Shown here: positions 8,348 to 17,844 of the stretch, in pieces
Numbering within the stretch: position 1 is the stretch's first letter
Layout: the number at the start of each line of letters is the position of its first letter
From: JBBECE01 sp964574935
Lineage (GTDB): Bacteria > Pseudomonadota > Alphaproteobacteria > Rhizobiales > Devosiaceae
DNA: 64,000 nucleotides
Direction of reading: 5' to 3'
Assembly (NCBI GenBank): GCA_964574935.1
Contig: CAZNOZ010000013.1
Location: 4,816 to 68,815, forward strand
Made by a program: the position numbers and the translations under genes
The notes under the pieces: model-generated
What the model saw: only the letters and a program-made list of their open reading frames with translations
Told to the model about the DNA's origin: nothing
The model's database searches: none

Positions 8348-10183
8348 TCAGTGCGATGAGCGATCTGCCGCGGCGCCTCGGGCCCGCGTCAGATTGTGCG
8401 CCGTATTGATGAGCCCGACATGGGAAAACGCCTGGGGAAAGTTGCCGAGCAGCCGACGTTGGCCTGGATGGTATTCCTCAGACAGCAGTCCGACATCGTT
8501 CCGCAGCGAAAGGAGGCGTTCGAAGAGCTCCTTGGCTTCCTTCCGTCTGCCAAGAAGCGCCAGATTGTCGGCGAGCCAGAACGAGCAAATCAGGAAGACC
8601 CCCTCGTCGCCGGTCAGACCGTCGTCGGCAGCCTTGGTGTCGACGCGCCGGACGAAACCGTCCGATACCAATTCGCGCTGAATCGCTTCGATCGTTCCCA
8701 GCATCATCGGGTCGTCCGGCTTGATGAAGCCGACGAGCGGCAGCAGAAGCAAAGCCGCATCGAGGTTTTTACCGCCATAGTATTGAACGAAGCTGCTCCG
8801 ACTGCTGTCGAATCCATGCCGCAAGATGTCTTCGCGCACGGTATCGCGCATTGTGCGCCAATCGTCGGCTGGCCCTTCGAAGCCGAATCTCTCGACCGCT
8901 TTCACGGCCCTGTCGAAGGCGACCCAGGTCATGACGCGCGAAAATGTATAGGACCGTTCGGGGCCGCGCGATTCCCACAGGCCGGAGCCGGGGTCCGCCC
9001 AGTGGCCCTCGTAAAGATGATTCATGAGCTCGAGCTGGACCGCCCATATCTCGTCATTGCGGCCGAGCCCTGTTTTCAGCGCCATGTGAAACGCATCCAT
9101 GATCTCGCCGTACACGTCCATCTGGCGCTGACCATGCGCGCCATTTCCGACGCGAACCGGAGACGAGCCGCAAAAGCCCTTGAGCCAGGCAATCTCGCTT
9201 TCCGGAAGACGGCGCTCGCCGGCAAGGCCGTACATGATCTGCAGCTTCGAGGGCTGTCCGGCCACGGACCGCAGCAGCCAGTCGCGCCACGCCCGCGCCT
9301 CGTCTTCGTATCCCGAAATGAGCAGCGCATAGAGCGTGAAGGTGGCATCGCGTACCCAGCAAAAGCGATAGTCCCAATTGCGCTGGCCGCCGATCTCTTC
9401 CGGCAAGGACGTCGTCGGCGCCGCGACGAGCCCGCCGGTTGGGCTGTAGGTCAAGGCCTTGAGCGTGATGAGCGAGCGCCGGACGGCTTCGGTCCACGGG
9501 CCCTCCACGCTCGCGCGGGAGATCCATTCCCGCCACCATTGTCTGGTTTCGCTCAGGGCTTCATCGGGGTCGCGGCCTGGCGGCTCCGGCTTGTGGGACG
9601 GATACCAACTGAGTACCGAAGATATGGTTTGCCCGGCGCGGAGCGTGAACTCCGAGAACGTCGAAAAGTCCTTTCCGCGCAATTGAAGAGGTGTGCGCAG
9701 GACCAGCGCATCCGGACCGGCGATGGCGCTCAGGCCATCGTCCCGCCGGCGAACCCAAGGCACCACGCTGCCGTAGTCGAAGCGCATTGTGATCGCAAGG
9801 CGCATGGAGACGGCACCGCGTATGCCTTTGGCGATACGAACGACGTCCACTCCGCCTTCGTCCCGCGGTAGCGGCATGAAGTCGATGAGAGAGACTTCTC
9901 CGCTCTGGGTCGTGAAAACCGTTTCCACGATCAGGGTGTCGTCCAGATATCGCCGTTCAACCTTCTTGACCTCTTCGCGCGGCGCGATCTGCCAGTATCC
10001 GTTTTCGCGGGTTCCAAGCAGGCGGGAAAAGAACGCCGGCGAATCGAAACGTGGGCAACAAAGCCAATCGATCGATCCGTCTTTTCCAACGAGGGCCGAC
10101 GTCAGCGTGTTGCCGATCAGCGCATAGTCCTCGACCCTCCTGTCGTCATGCGCTTCGCGTTGCGGATCGATTTCGCTTTGCAT
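8348..10183 (-). CDS. Glycoside hydrolase family 15 protein
   Basis: A 611-residue GH15 enzyme of the bacterial glucoamylase/trehalase type. It begins with the family's leader (RVEDYALIGNTLTSALVG, GSIDWLCCPRFDSPAFF). Its (alpha/alpha)6 barrel motifs are EEIGGQRNWDYRFCWVRDAT, GLWESRGPERSYTFSRVMTW and LLSEEYHPGQRRLLGNFPQA, which hold the catalytic glutamates. ATG 10183 is preceded by GGGAG at good spacing and is preferred to the upstream GTG at 10198. No signal peptide, so it acts inside the cell, on trehalose or an alpha-glucan; the sequence alone does not decide which. Confidence 0.93.
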   Translation of the reverse strand: MQSEIDPQREAHDDRRVEDYALIGNTLTSALVGKDGSIDWLCCPRFDSPAFFSRLLGTRENGYWQIAPREEVKKVERRYLDDTLIVETVFTTQSGEVSLIDFMPLPRDEGGVDVVRIAKGIRGAVSMRLAITMRFDYGSVVPWVRRRDDGLSAIAGPDALVLRTPLQLRGKDFSTFSEFTLRAGQTISSVLSWYPSHKPEPPGRDPDEALSETRQWWREWISRASVEGPWTEAVRRSLITLKALTYSPTGGLVAAPTTSLPEEIGGQRNWDYRFCWVRDATFTLYALLISGYEDEARAWRDWLLRSVAGQPSKLQIMYGLAGERRLPESEIAWLKGFCGSSPVRVGNGAHGQRQMDVYGEIMDAFHMALKTGLGRNDEIWAVQLELMNHLYEGHWADPGSGLWESRGPERSYTFSRVMTWVAFDRAVKAVERFGFEGPADDWRTMRDTVREDILRHGFDSSRSSFVQYYGGKNLDAALLLLPLVGFIKPDDPMMLGTIEAIQRELVSDGFVRRVDTKAADDGLTGDEGVFLICSFWLADNLALLGRRKEAKELFERLLSLRNDVGLLSEEYHPGQRRLLGNFPQAFSHVGLINTAHNLTRARGAAADRSSH

Positions 10184-10304
10184 CGGTTTCTCCCGCACGG
10201 TGGCCGCATTTGTGCATCCCGGCGCACCGCTATCGAACCTACTGCCCGAAGATCAGTGCAACGGCTCCAGACATCGGCAAGGAGCTTTCCGGAAAAACCG
10301 GTCG

Positions 10305-11093
10305 CTATCCGCCATGCCGAAAGTCCGCATACAGAAGCATGCCCCCATCGACGGCCAGCGTCACGCCGGTGATGTAGCCGGCAAGGTCGCTGCACAAGAA
10401 CGCGATGACATGACCGATCTCGTCGGGTTCGCCGAGGCGGCCCACCGGGATCTTCCTGTCAAGGTCCGCCAGTCCCCCGGGATCTTCCCAGACGTTGGCA
10501 TTGATCGGGGTCTTGATTGCCCCGGGCGCGATCGCGATCACGCGAATCCCCGCCGGCGCGACCTCCTGGGCCAGGGTCTTGCTGAACATGCTGAGGCCGG
10601 CCTTGGCACTGGTGTAGGCCGAATATCCCGCCCACGGAATGAACTCATGGACCGATGTCGTATTGATGATCACACCGCGGCCCGACTTGCGCATGCGCGT
10701 CACCGCCTGCTGGGCACAATAGAACGCGCCGGCCAGATCGATATCGATCACCCGGCGCCACTCGGCGGGATCAGCGTCTTCACATAAGGCGCGCGGACCA
10801 TCCGTGCCGGCATTGTTCACCAGGATGTCGATGCCCCCCAGTTCCTTGTCCATCGACTGAAAAAGCGCTTGCACGTCGTTCCGGTTTGCGACGTCGGCGA
10901 GCCGAATGATCGTCGCCGCGCCCCCGAACGCCCTGGCAGACGCGGCAACATGCTCTGCGGCCTGGGGTCCATCACGGTAAGCGATGGCGATGTCCGCGCC
11001 GGCCTGAGCGAGGGACTTGGCGGTGGCAGCGCCGAGCCCGGTATCGCCGCCGGTGATGAGGGCCCTGCGCCCTTTCAGATCGATCGGAATCAT
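10305..11093 (-). CDS. SDR family oxidoreductase (glucose 1-dehydrogenase-like)
   Basis: A 262-residue short-chain dehydrogenase/reductase. The Rossmann motif is at T14-G21 (TGGDTGLG), followed by NNAG near residue 90 and the catalytic YSAYTSAK near residue 155. The C-terminus ITGVTLAVDGG is that of classical SDRs of the glucose-dehydrogenase group. ATG 11093 has GGAG 6 bases upstream and replaces an upstream TTG. It lies 121 bases before the GH15 gene on the same strand, so a sugar substrate is plausible but unproven. Confidence 0.88.
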   Translation of the reverse strand: MIPIDLKGRRALITGGDTGLGAATAKSLAQAGADIAIAYRDGPQAAEHVAASARAFGGAATIIRLADVANRNDVQALFQSMDKELGGIDILVNNAGTDGPRALCEDADPAEWRRVIDIDLAGAFYCAQQAVTRMRKSGRGVIINTTSVHEFIPWAGYSAYTSAKAGLSMFSKTLAQEVAPAGIRVIAIAPGAIKTPINANVWEDPGGLADLDRKIPVGRLGEPDEIGHVIAFLCSDLAGYITGVTLAVDGGMLLYADFRHGG

Positions 11094-11237
11094 GACTGTC
11101 TCCAATGAAAGGGCTCAGGGGCCGACGCAGCCGAGCATAGGTGCGGCGGTCCCTGGGTCGCCTGGTTGTGTACGGACGCGCGGCGCCCGCCGACACGCGG
11201 CTGGAAAGCGCCCGCAAAACCCACTACATAGTCGGCC

Positions 11238-12992
11238 ATGCTCGAGGAGCAAACCAACCGCCGCCTGGTGGCCATTCTGGCCGCCGATGTGGTCGGCTAT
11301 TCGAAGATGATGGCCGCCAACGAGGCCGGCACGCTGGCGGCGCTCAAGGCGCACCGCGAATCCGTCTTCAACCCCAGCGTCGAGCGCCACAACGGGCGCA
11401 TCGTCAAGCTGATCGGCGACGGCACGCTGGTGGAGTTCACCTCCGTCGTCGACGCGGTCAAATGCGCGCTCGATATCCAGCTTCGGGCCGCCGACGAGGC
11501 GCGGGGGGACTTCGAGATCAAGCTCAGGATCGGCGTCAATCTCGGCGACGTGATCATCGACGGCGACGACATCTATGGCGACGGGGTCAACGTCGCCGCC
11601 CGGCTCGAGCCGCTCGCCGAGACCGGCGGCATCTGCGTTTCCTCGATCGTCAACGAGTCGGTGGGCACCCGCGTCGATGTCAGTTTCGAGGATGGCGGCG
11701 AGGTCGCCGTCAAGAACATCGACCGCCCGATCCGGGTCTGGAAGTGGCGCCCGTCGGCCGCCTCGCCGGCGCGGACCGCGACCGCGGCAGAGGACGGAGA
11801 CGCCATGACGCAAGCTTCGATCGCGGTGCTGCCCTTCGACAACATGTCCGGGGACCCCGAACAGGAATACTTCTCCGACGGCATCACCGAGGATCTGATC
11901 ACGGACCTGAGCAAAGTCGGCGGGTTGATGGTCATCGCCCGCAATTCGTCCTTCGCCTACAAGGGCAAGAGCCCGGATATCCGGCAGGTGGGGCGCGAGT
12001 TGGGCGTCGCCTCGGTGCTGGAGGGATCGATCCGCAAGGCCGGCAACCGGGTCAGGATCACCGCGCAGCTCATCGACGCCGCCCATGGCGGCCACCTTTG
12101 GGCCGAGCGCTACGACCGGGATCTGACCGACATCTTCGAAGTGCAGGACGAGGTCACCCGCAAGATCGTCGAGGCGCTGAGGGTGCATCTGTCGCCCGCC
12201 GACGCCGGCAAACTCAAGGATGCCGGCACCCGGAGCGTCGAGGCGCACGACTTGTTCCTGAAGGCGCGCGAGCTTCTGCAGGGCCCGACCAAAAACCGGC
12301 AGGTCTATGACCAGGCCGTGGCGCTGCTCAAGGGCGCCCTCGACCTCGATCCGGACTACGCCGATGCCTATGCGGTGTGGGCGATGGCCTGCGTCTACGA
12401 CTACCAGAACCGCTGGACCGACGAGGCCGACACCAACATCGGCAGGGGCATCGAGCTGGCGCGTAAGGCGGTGCAACTGGCGCCCGACGATCATCTGACC
12501 AACTACGTCATGACCGTGGCGTATGGCGTCGCCGGCCGAACCGACGAGGCGACGCCCTATCTCGACCGGGCGCTCGAGATCAACCCGAACTCGGCCGAAG
12601 CCCTGAACGCCCGCGGCGTTCTGGAGATCGTCGAGGGGAAACTGGACGCCGCCATCGACAGCATCGAGAAGGCGAACCAGGTCGATCCGGTCAACGGCCA
12701 GCAGTACCTGCATTTTCTTGGCGTCGCCCATCTGCTCAAGGGCAACTACGAGACCGCCGCGGCAACGTTCAAGCAGCGCATCGCCCTGGTGCCCGACACC
12801 GACATGTCGCGTTCGATGCTCGCCTCGACGCTCGGCCATCTCGGGGAGCTCGACGAGGCCCGCAAGGTCTGGGCGGAGATGATGGAGATCAATCCCGACT
12901 ATTCGTTCGCCGAGCACATGAAGCGCACGCCGATCCGCAGCGCCGAGCCGGTGCTCGCCGATGGCCTCGGCAAGGCCGGGCTGCTCAACTAG
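11238..12992 (+). CDS. Adenylate/guanylate cyclase with TolB-like and TPR domains (copy C)
   Basis: A 584-residue third paralogue: cyclase domain (D17, the GDG aspartate and NVAARLEPLAETGG conserved), TolB-like domain from about residue 193 and C-terminal TPRs. It is separated from copies A and B by two leftward genes. Its linker between the cyclase and TolB-like parts (about residues 175-192) is unrelated to those of A and B. The stop codon shares the four bases CTAG with the stop of the convergent DUF1499 gene. Confidence 0.93.
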   Translation: MLEEQTNRRLVAILAADVVGYSKMMAANEAGTLAALKAHRESVFNPSVERHNGRIVKLIGDGTLVEFTSVVDAVKCALDIQLRAADEARGDFEIKLRIGVNLGDVIIDGDDIYGDGVNVAARLEPLAETGGICVSSIVNESVGTRVDVSFEDGGEVAVKNIDRPIRVWKWRPSAASPARTATAAEDGDAMTQASIAVLPFDNMSGDPEQEYFSDGITEDLITDLSKVGGLMVIARNSSFAYKGKSPDIRQVGRELGVASVLEGSIRKAGNRVRITAQLIDAAHGGHLWAERYDRDLTDIFEVQDEVTRKIVEALRVHLSPADAGKLKDAGTRSVEAHDLFLKARELLQGPTKNRQVYDQAVALLKGALDLDPDYADAYAVWAMACVYDYQNRWTDEADTNIGRGIELARKAVQLAPDDHLTNYVMTVAYGVAGRTDEATPYLDRALEINPNSAEALNARGVLEIVEGKLDAAIDSIEKANQVDPVNGQQYLHFLGVAHLLKGNYETAAATFKQRIALVPDTDMSRSMLASTLGHLGELDEARKVWAEMMEINPDYSFAEHMKRTPIRSAEPVLADGLGKAGLLN

Positions 12993-13765
12993 GGCCCGAG
13001 AAGTCCCAGCTCCTGGGTGCGCGCGGTCACCGCGTCATCCAGGGCGAGAAGGAACTCCTCGATCCTCATCCCGTTGGCGCCAAGATCGTGGGCACCCTCG
13101 TAGCTGACCGAACGGATATCGACGCGCGACCCGCCCGGCGCCGTCTCCACCCGGATCGCGACCTCGTCGCGCCAACCGAGCCAGGTCATGGCGCGGGCGT
13201 TGATCCAGCCGATGTTTGGATCGTCCGTGGTGGCGCGTTCCTCGATGATCTGCCAGCCGCGGGCGGCAACAAGGTCGGCGACGACAGGGAAGGTTTCGGT
13301 CGTCGGCAGCGGGTAGTCGCGGGTGACGGCGTTGGGGAAGGCGTCGGCGACACGCTGGCGCAGGGCCGGGTCGTGGTAGCCGGCGCCGAGACCGAAATGG
13401 ACCTGGCCCAGGATCGGTGGCGGATCGTCGTAGTCGGTCGTGACGTCATGGACGAACGGGTAGCGCAGTCCCATCATGGCCGCGAACACGAGCGGCGCCA
13501 GGCAAATGAGGCCGATGGCCACACCGTTGAAGGCCGGCCACCACCCGCGGTCGCCGGTCGCCCAGATGCGCACGAAGGCGACCAGCCCGACCAGCAGGGC
13601 GGCAAGCCCGATCAACACGCCGCCGCCGGCGGCGACGATGAAGTCGGCCGAGGTGATGGCGCCGGCCCGGTGCAGGAAAATCGCGACCACAAGCACCGGC
13701 ACGGCCAGGCGCCCGATGCGGCTGGACCAGAGCGCCCATCTCGATGTGCGGATCGGTATTCTCAA
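12989..13765 (-). CDS. DUF1499 domain membrane protein
   Basis: A 258-residue protein with three N-terminal membrane segments (about residues 18-34, 40-66, 75-96) and a soluble C-terminal half that reads as DUF1499 (HDVTTDYDDPP at its start, VDIRSVSYEGAHDLGANGMR near its end). The only usable start is a TTG at 13765, which an AGG motif precedes. It is the last gene of a leftward run after the M48 protease, 37 bases apart. Function unknown; DUF1499 proteins are envelope-associated. Confidence 0.8.
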   Translation of the reverse strand: MRIPIRTSRWALWSSRIGRLAVPVLVVAIFLHRAGAITSADFIVAAGGGVLIGLAALLVGLVAFVRIWATGDRGWWPAFNGVAIGLICLAPLVFAAMMGLRYPFVHDVTTDYDDPPPILGQVHFGLGAGYHDPALRQRVADAFPNAVTRDYPLPTTETFPVVADLVAARGWQIIEERATTDDPNIGWINARAMTWLGWRDEVAIRVETAPGGSRVDIRSVSYEGAHDLGANGMRIEEFLLALDDAVTARTQELGLLGP

Positions 13766-13802
13766 TCTCGCCTGGGGGTTTGCGGCGGCGCGAAGGGCCG
13801 GC

Positions 13803-14933
13803 TCACTTTATCTTCGTTTTGCTGCCATGACACATCCCGCGGATGGCGCGCCACTCCGCCGGCGTGAAGGCATCGCCGCGGCCGGTGTCGGCGGAGGCAA
13901 GCAGCTCGGTGCGCTCTTCGGTCAGGGGATGGGTGGCGAGCAGCGACATGGAGCGGTCCATCGCGGTGTCGGCGGCGATCGCCTCGAGAACCTTGCCGAG
14001 GGCGGTAATGTCGAAGTCGAGCCGCCGGGCGGCGGCGATCGCGAACTCGTCGGCGGCGCGCTCGGCGTCGCGGGAAAAATGCGAGTTGACCAGGCCCTGG
14101 CCGACGATCGCGCCCACCGACAGGCCGGTGACGTCGCCGAGGACCATGCCGACAAGAAGCCCGGTGCCGGCGGTCGCGATGGCGTGTTCCATGCCGTGGC
14201 GGTTGACGATGTGGCCGAGTTCGTGGGCCAGCACGCCGGCGAAGGCGTTCGGGTCGTCGGAGGTCTCCAGCAGGGCGGAGAAATAATAGGCGCGCCCACC
14301 GGGCAGGGCGAAGGCGTTGGGGACATCCGAACGCACCACGTCGACCCGAACTTCGAACGGGCTGCCTTCAGGCCCCAGGGTCCGTTTAACGAATTTGGCG
14401 ATGGCGCGATTGCCCGGGGATCGGGGATTCGAGTCACAGCGCGCCAGCGTCCCGCCGCCGGCGAAAATCTCCTCGACCTGGGCGTGGATGCGCTCGCCCA
14501 TGTCGGCCTCCCAGGGCGGCGGAATGATCGCGACCACCTGGCGGGCGATGAGCGGCACCCCGAATACGAAAGCGGCGATGACGGCGGCCAGGGCGGCCGT
14601 GGAGGCGGTGATGAACCGCACCTGGCGGGCGCGGTGGCGGCGGCGGATGGCGGTGAGCCCCGGCAGCGCCTCGCGCAGCGCGGCGACGGCCTCGGGCGCC
14701 TCGACGACCAGCCGGGCGGCCGGATCGGCCAACTGCGACCCGAGCCGCAGCGCCGCCGGGTCGCCGGGGACGAGCACCAGCTCACTTCGGGCCCAGCGGG
14801 CCAGTTCGCGGCCCCCCTCGCGTTCGCGGATGAACACGAACCCTCCCTCAACGCCGGCGCCGGTCACCTCGACCTCGACGGCATGCACGCGGGAGGTTTT
14901 GCCGTCGTAGAAGCGACCGGCGACGGGCGGCAT
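13803..14933 (-). CDS. M48 family metallopeptidase
   Basis: A 376-residue membrane-anchored zinc protease. An N-terminal beta-rich region (1-120) is followed by one membrane segment (about 128-152) and the M48 catalytic domain, with HELGH in VLAHELGHIVNRHG and the third ligand glutamate in RDAERAADEF. M48 members of this shape (HtpX/BepA-like) degrade misfolded envelope proteins. ATG 14933 overlaps the stop of the upstream DUF898 gene (TGATG), so translation is probably coupled. Confidence 0.9.
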   Translation of the reverse strand: MPPVAGRFYDGKTSRVHAVEVEVTGAGVEGGFVFIREREGGRELARWARSELVLVPGDPAALRLGSQLADPAARLVVEAPEAVAALREALPGLTAIRRRHRARQVRFITASTAALAAVIAAFVFGVPLIARQVVAIIPPPWEADMGERIHAQVEEIFAGGGTLARCDSNPRSPGNRAIAKFVKRTLGPEGSPFEVRVDVVRSDVPNAFALPGGRAYYFSALLETSDDPNAFAGVLAHELGHIVNRHGMEHAIATAGTGLLVGMVLGDVTGLSVGAIVGQGLVNSHFSRDAERAADEFAIAAARRLDFDITALGKVLEAIAADTAMDRSMSLLATHPLTEERTELLASADTGRGDAFTPAEWRAIRGMCHGSKTKIK

Positions 14934-16150
14934 CAGTAGCCCCCCGAGCCCAGGGCGTCGGCAAGCCCCTCCCCGATCGCCGGGGCGCGCTCGCCGCGGG
15001 CGCGCACGGTGTCGAGGCTCTCGGGATTGGCGATCTTGAGGCGCGTGACCACCATCCTCCAGAAGGTCAGGCCGATGAACAGCTCGGCAACCATGGCGAG
15101 GGTCGCGATGGCCAGGAGGTAGGCGGCGGCGAACGCCGCCACCGTCAGCCAGCTCGATTGCTCGAAGGCGCTCAGGATGGCGCCGAAATCGACCCCGAAA
15201 TCGGTCGAAATGGCGAAGCTGCCAGACACGACATAGGCCACGGCCGTCGCCGCGACGAGCGCGACGGCAAGCAGCACCAGCGCGTAGACCAGATACATCC
15301 CGATCAGCGCCCGCGCCCGGATGTGCAAGCTCACGGGGGCATCCCCGATCCGGATCCTGGAGGTGAACCGGGTGCGCTCGCGGGCCGAGATGTAGGGGAT
15401 CGCGGCCAGACCCACCAGCACCGTCAGGCTCGAAACCGTGAGGCCGGCGATTGCCCCGCCGAAGGCGTCCACGAACGCGGCGATGGATGCCGCCACCAAA
15501 ACCGCCAGAAGCGCCCAGACGCCGTAGAAGGGCCCCGCGAGCTGCTTCCAGGAGCCGTCGAAGCTCACCTGGCGGTCGCCGTACCAGGTGTTGTTGTAGC
15601 GGTATCGGAAGAGGCTGGCGGCCATGAACGGAAAGGTGAGCCCGAGTGTCAGCGCCGTCAGCAGGTACCAGCCCAGGCGCATGAAGGCGTAGGCCCACGC
15701 CGAGCCGGTCTGGTGAAAGCGGATGCCGCGCCACAGCGTCCGGGTCAGCCGGTAGCGGCGCGAGCGGAACAGCGCGAAGCCCGAAAGCAGGAACAGCGCC
15801 AACAGCGCCGCCACGAGACCGATCAGGGCGACGGTCGGGGTCTGCGTGCCGATATAGAAAAAGAACATGTAGAAGGGCACGAAAATGGCGATGGCGACCA
15901 GAAAGCCGAACAGGATCTCGGTGGCGGTGCCGGTGTATTCGAGCGCGTCGTCGCCCAGCCGCGTGCGGCTCCAGTAGTAGCGCCGCTTCTGCGTGATGAG
16001 CCAGAAGCGATAGATGCCCAGGGTCGGCACCAGCAACACATAGCCCCTGAGCAGGAGCCCGAAGAGCTGGGGGCGCAGGCCCTTGAATCTTGCCGTCATC
16101 ACCGGCGGCTCGGCCGTGGCCTCGGGGACCGAACCGGCGGGCTCGCTCAC
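14933..16150 (-). CDS. DUF898 (YjgN-like) membrane protein
   Basis: A 405-residue polytopic protein of the YjgN/DUF898 family. The repeat-like segments YRFWLITQKRRYYWSRTRLG and the later YRYNNTWYGDRQVSFDG are the family's signatures, and six or more membrane segments can be seen. The start is a GTG at 16150 with a GAGGG motif upstream; an ATG at 16099 would remove a short acidic leader and is possible. It lies 7 bases after pdxH and overlaps the M48 gene. Role unknown, probably envelope maintenance with its M48 neighbour. Confidence 0.85.
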   Translation of the reverse strand: MSEPAGSVPEATAEPPVMTARFKGLRPQLFGLLLRGYVLLVPTLGIYRFWLITQKRRYYWSRTRLGDDALEYTGTATEILFGFLVAIAIFVPFYMFFFYIGTQTPTVALIGLVAALLALFLLSGFALFRSRRYRLTRTLWRGIRFHQTGSAWAYAFMRLGWYLLTALTLGLTFPFMAASLFRYRYNNTWYGDRQVSFDGSWKQLAGPFYGVWALLAVLVAASIAAFVDAFGGAIAGLTVSSLTVLVGLAAIPYISARERTRFTSRIRIGDAPVSLHIRARALIGMYLVYALVLLAVALVAATAVAYVVSGSFAISTDFGVDFGAILSAFEQSSWLTVAAFAAAYLLAIATLAMVAELFIGLTFWRMVVTRLKIANPESLDTVRARGERAPAIGEGLADALGSGGY

Positions 16151-16157
16151 GTCGCCC

Positions 16158-16808
16158 TCACGGGTTCAGCCGCTGCCGGGTCCATTCGGCGTCGAGCGCC
16201 GGCCGCGTGAAACGGACGCGGTCATGCAGGCGGAACTCTGAAGAACGCCAGAACTCGATCGACAGCGGCTCGACGGCGTAGCCGGACCAGTGCGGCGGGC
16301 GTGGCACCCGGGCGCCATCGAACCGCTCCTCGAGCGCGGCGACGCGGGCCACAAGCTCGGCGCGCGAAGCGAGCGGGCGCGATTGGTCGGAGGCGTGGGC
16401 ACCGATTTGCGAGCCGCGCGGGCGGGACGCGAAATAGGCGTCGGCGGTCGCCTCGGCAACCGGCGTCACCGGGCCGCGCACATGCACCTGCCGGCCCAGC
16501 GACTTCCAGTAGAAGGTGAGCGCGGCGCGCGGGGCGGCGGCCAGCTCGCTTGCCTTGCCGGACCCGGTGTTGGTGAAGAAGACGAAGCCGGTCTGGTCGC
16601 GTCCCTTCAGCAGCACGATCCGGCAGTCGGGCATGCCCGCCGCGTCGACGGTCGCCAGCGCCATGGCGTTGGCGTCGGTGGGCTCGGTCTTCTCGGCCGC
16701 CGCCAGCCACAGGTCGAACAGCGCCAAGGGGTCCAGCGGACCGGTGTCGGCGTCGTCGAACAGGCGCGCGGTCAATTGCTCTTCGCCGGGCGGCATCGCT
16801 AAGACCAT
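16158..16808 (-). CDS. pdxH: Pyridoxamine 5'-phosphate oxidase
   Basis: A 216-residue FMN-dependent oxidase making pyridoxal 5'-phosphate from pyridoxamine/pyridoxine 5'-phosphate. Visible family segments are NAMALATVDAAGMPDCRIVLLK, which binds FMN, FYWKSLGRQVHVRG, SRPRGSQIGAHASDQSR and the C-terminal R-LHDR--F-R---W--QRLNP. Length is typical. It is first in a leftward run with DUF898, M48 and DUF1499, and diverges from the dnaJ-like gene. Confidence 0.96.
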   Translation of the reverse strand: MVLAMPPGEEQLTARLFDDADTGPLDPLALFDLWLAAAEKTEPTDANAMALATVDAAGMPDCRIVLLKGRDQTGFVFFTNTGSGKASELAAAPRAALTFYWKSLGRQVHVRGPVTPVAEATADAYFASRPRGSQIGAHASDQSRPLASRAELVARVAALEERFDGARVPRPPHWSGYAVEPLSIEFWRSSEFRLHDRVRFTRPALDAEWTRQRLNP

Positions 16809-16920
16809 TTCAAGACTTCGGTGCCAGGCTCAATTCTGGACATCAAGCGGCGCGATGGCCATATATGAAGCCGAGAGGTGGGACTGGCAACCGCCCGGAA
16901 AGATAAGCCTTTATAACCCC

Positions 16921-17844
16921 ATGCGCGACCCCTATCAGGTGTTGGGGGTGCCGAAGTCGGCGAACGAGCAGCAAATCAAAGCCGCCTACCGCAAGCTGGC
17001 CAAAGCCCTCCACCCCGACCAGAACAAGGAAGACCCGAATGCCCAGGCGAAATTCGCCGAGGCCACGACCGCCTACGACCTGTTGTCGGACAAGACCAAA
17101 CGCGGCCAGTACGACCGCGGCGAGATCGACTCCGAGGGCAATCCGAAGATGCCGGGATTCGACTTTTCGGGCTTTTCCGGGGGGCGCCCCCGGCGGGGCA
17201 GCGGCGGCGGGTTTTCGACCGAGGATATTCTGAAGGAGTTCATGGGCGGCCTGGGGGGCGGTTTTTCGTCCACCGGCGAGGGGCCGATGGGCATGCGCAC
17301 CGGCGAGCGGTTCGGCCGCGTGCAGACGCGCGGGCCCGACTATGCGGTCACCGCGAAGATCACCCTCGAACAGGCCAGCGCGCGCGCCTCGATACCGGTG
17401 AAGCTGCCGACGGGAAAAACGCTCTCGGTGAAGCTGCCCGCCGAGGTCAGGGACGGCCAGCAGATCCGCCTGAAAGGCCAGGGCGGGGCTTCGCCCACCG
17501 GCGGGCCGCCGGGCGATGTTCTGATCACGGTCGCCTACGAGCGGCACCGGCAATTCCGGCTCGAGGGCAACGATCTGAGGGTGGAGGTGCCCATCCGGCT
17601 CTACGAGGCGGTGCTCGGCGCCAGGATCCGGGTGCCGACGCTGGCCGGAGCCGTGGAGCTCAACATTCCGCCCGGGGTCGACACCACCAAGTCGCTGCGC
17701 CTGAAAGGCAAGGGTCTGTTCGGCAAGGGGGATCTGTTCGCCTCGCTGAGGATCGTGCTGCCGGAGGGCGGCGACGCGGACCTTGAATCGCTGATGCGGT
17801 TCTGGCGCGACCAGAAGCCCTACAAGGTCGGCCGCGAAGACTAG
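16921..17844 (+). CDS. DnaJ C-terminal domain protein (CbpA-like co-chaperone)
   Basis: A 307-residue Hsp40. The J domain covers residues 1-65 with HPD in KALHPDQNKED. A Gly/Phe-rich linker runs to about 130, and the two DnaJ C-terminal beta-domains follow. The Cys-rich zinc fingers of true DnaJ are missing, which makes it a class B/CbpA-type protein that stimulates DnaK. ATG 16921 starts exactly at the J domain. Its stop overlaps the convergent tsaC stop by CTAG. Confidence 0.93.
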   Translation: MRDPYQVLGVPKSANEQQIKAAYRKLAKALHPDQNKEDPNAQAKFAEATTAYDLLSDKTKRGQYDRGEIDSEGNPKMPGFDFSGFSGGRPRRGSGGGFSTEDILKEFMGGLGGGFSSTGEGPMGMRTGERFGRVQTRGPDYAVTAKITLEQASARASIPVKLPTGKTLSVKLPAEVRDGQQIRLKGQGGASPTGGPPGDVLITVAYERHRQFRLEGNDLRVEVPIRLYEAVLGARIRVPTLAGAVELNIPPGVDTTKSLRLKGKGLFGKGDLFASLRIVLPEGGDADLESLMRFWRDQKPYKVGRED

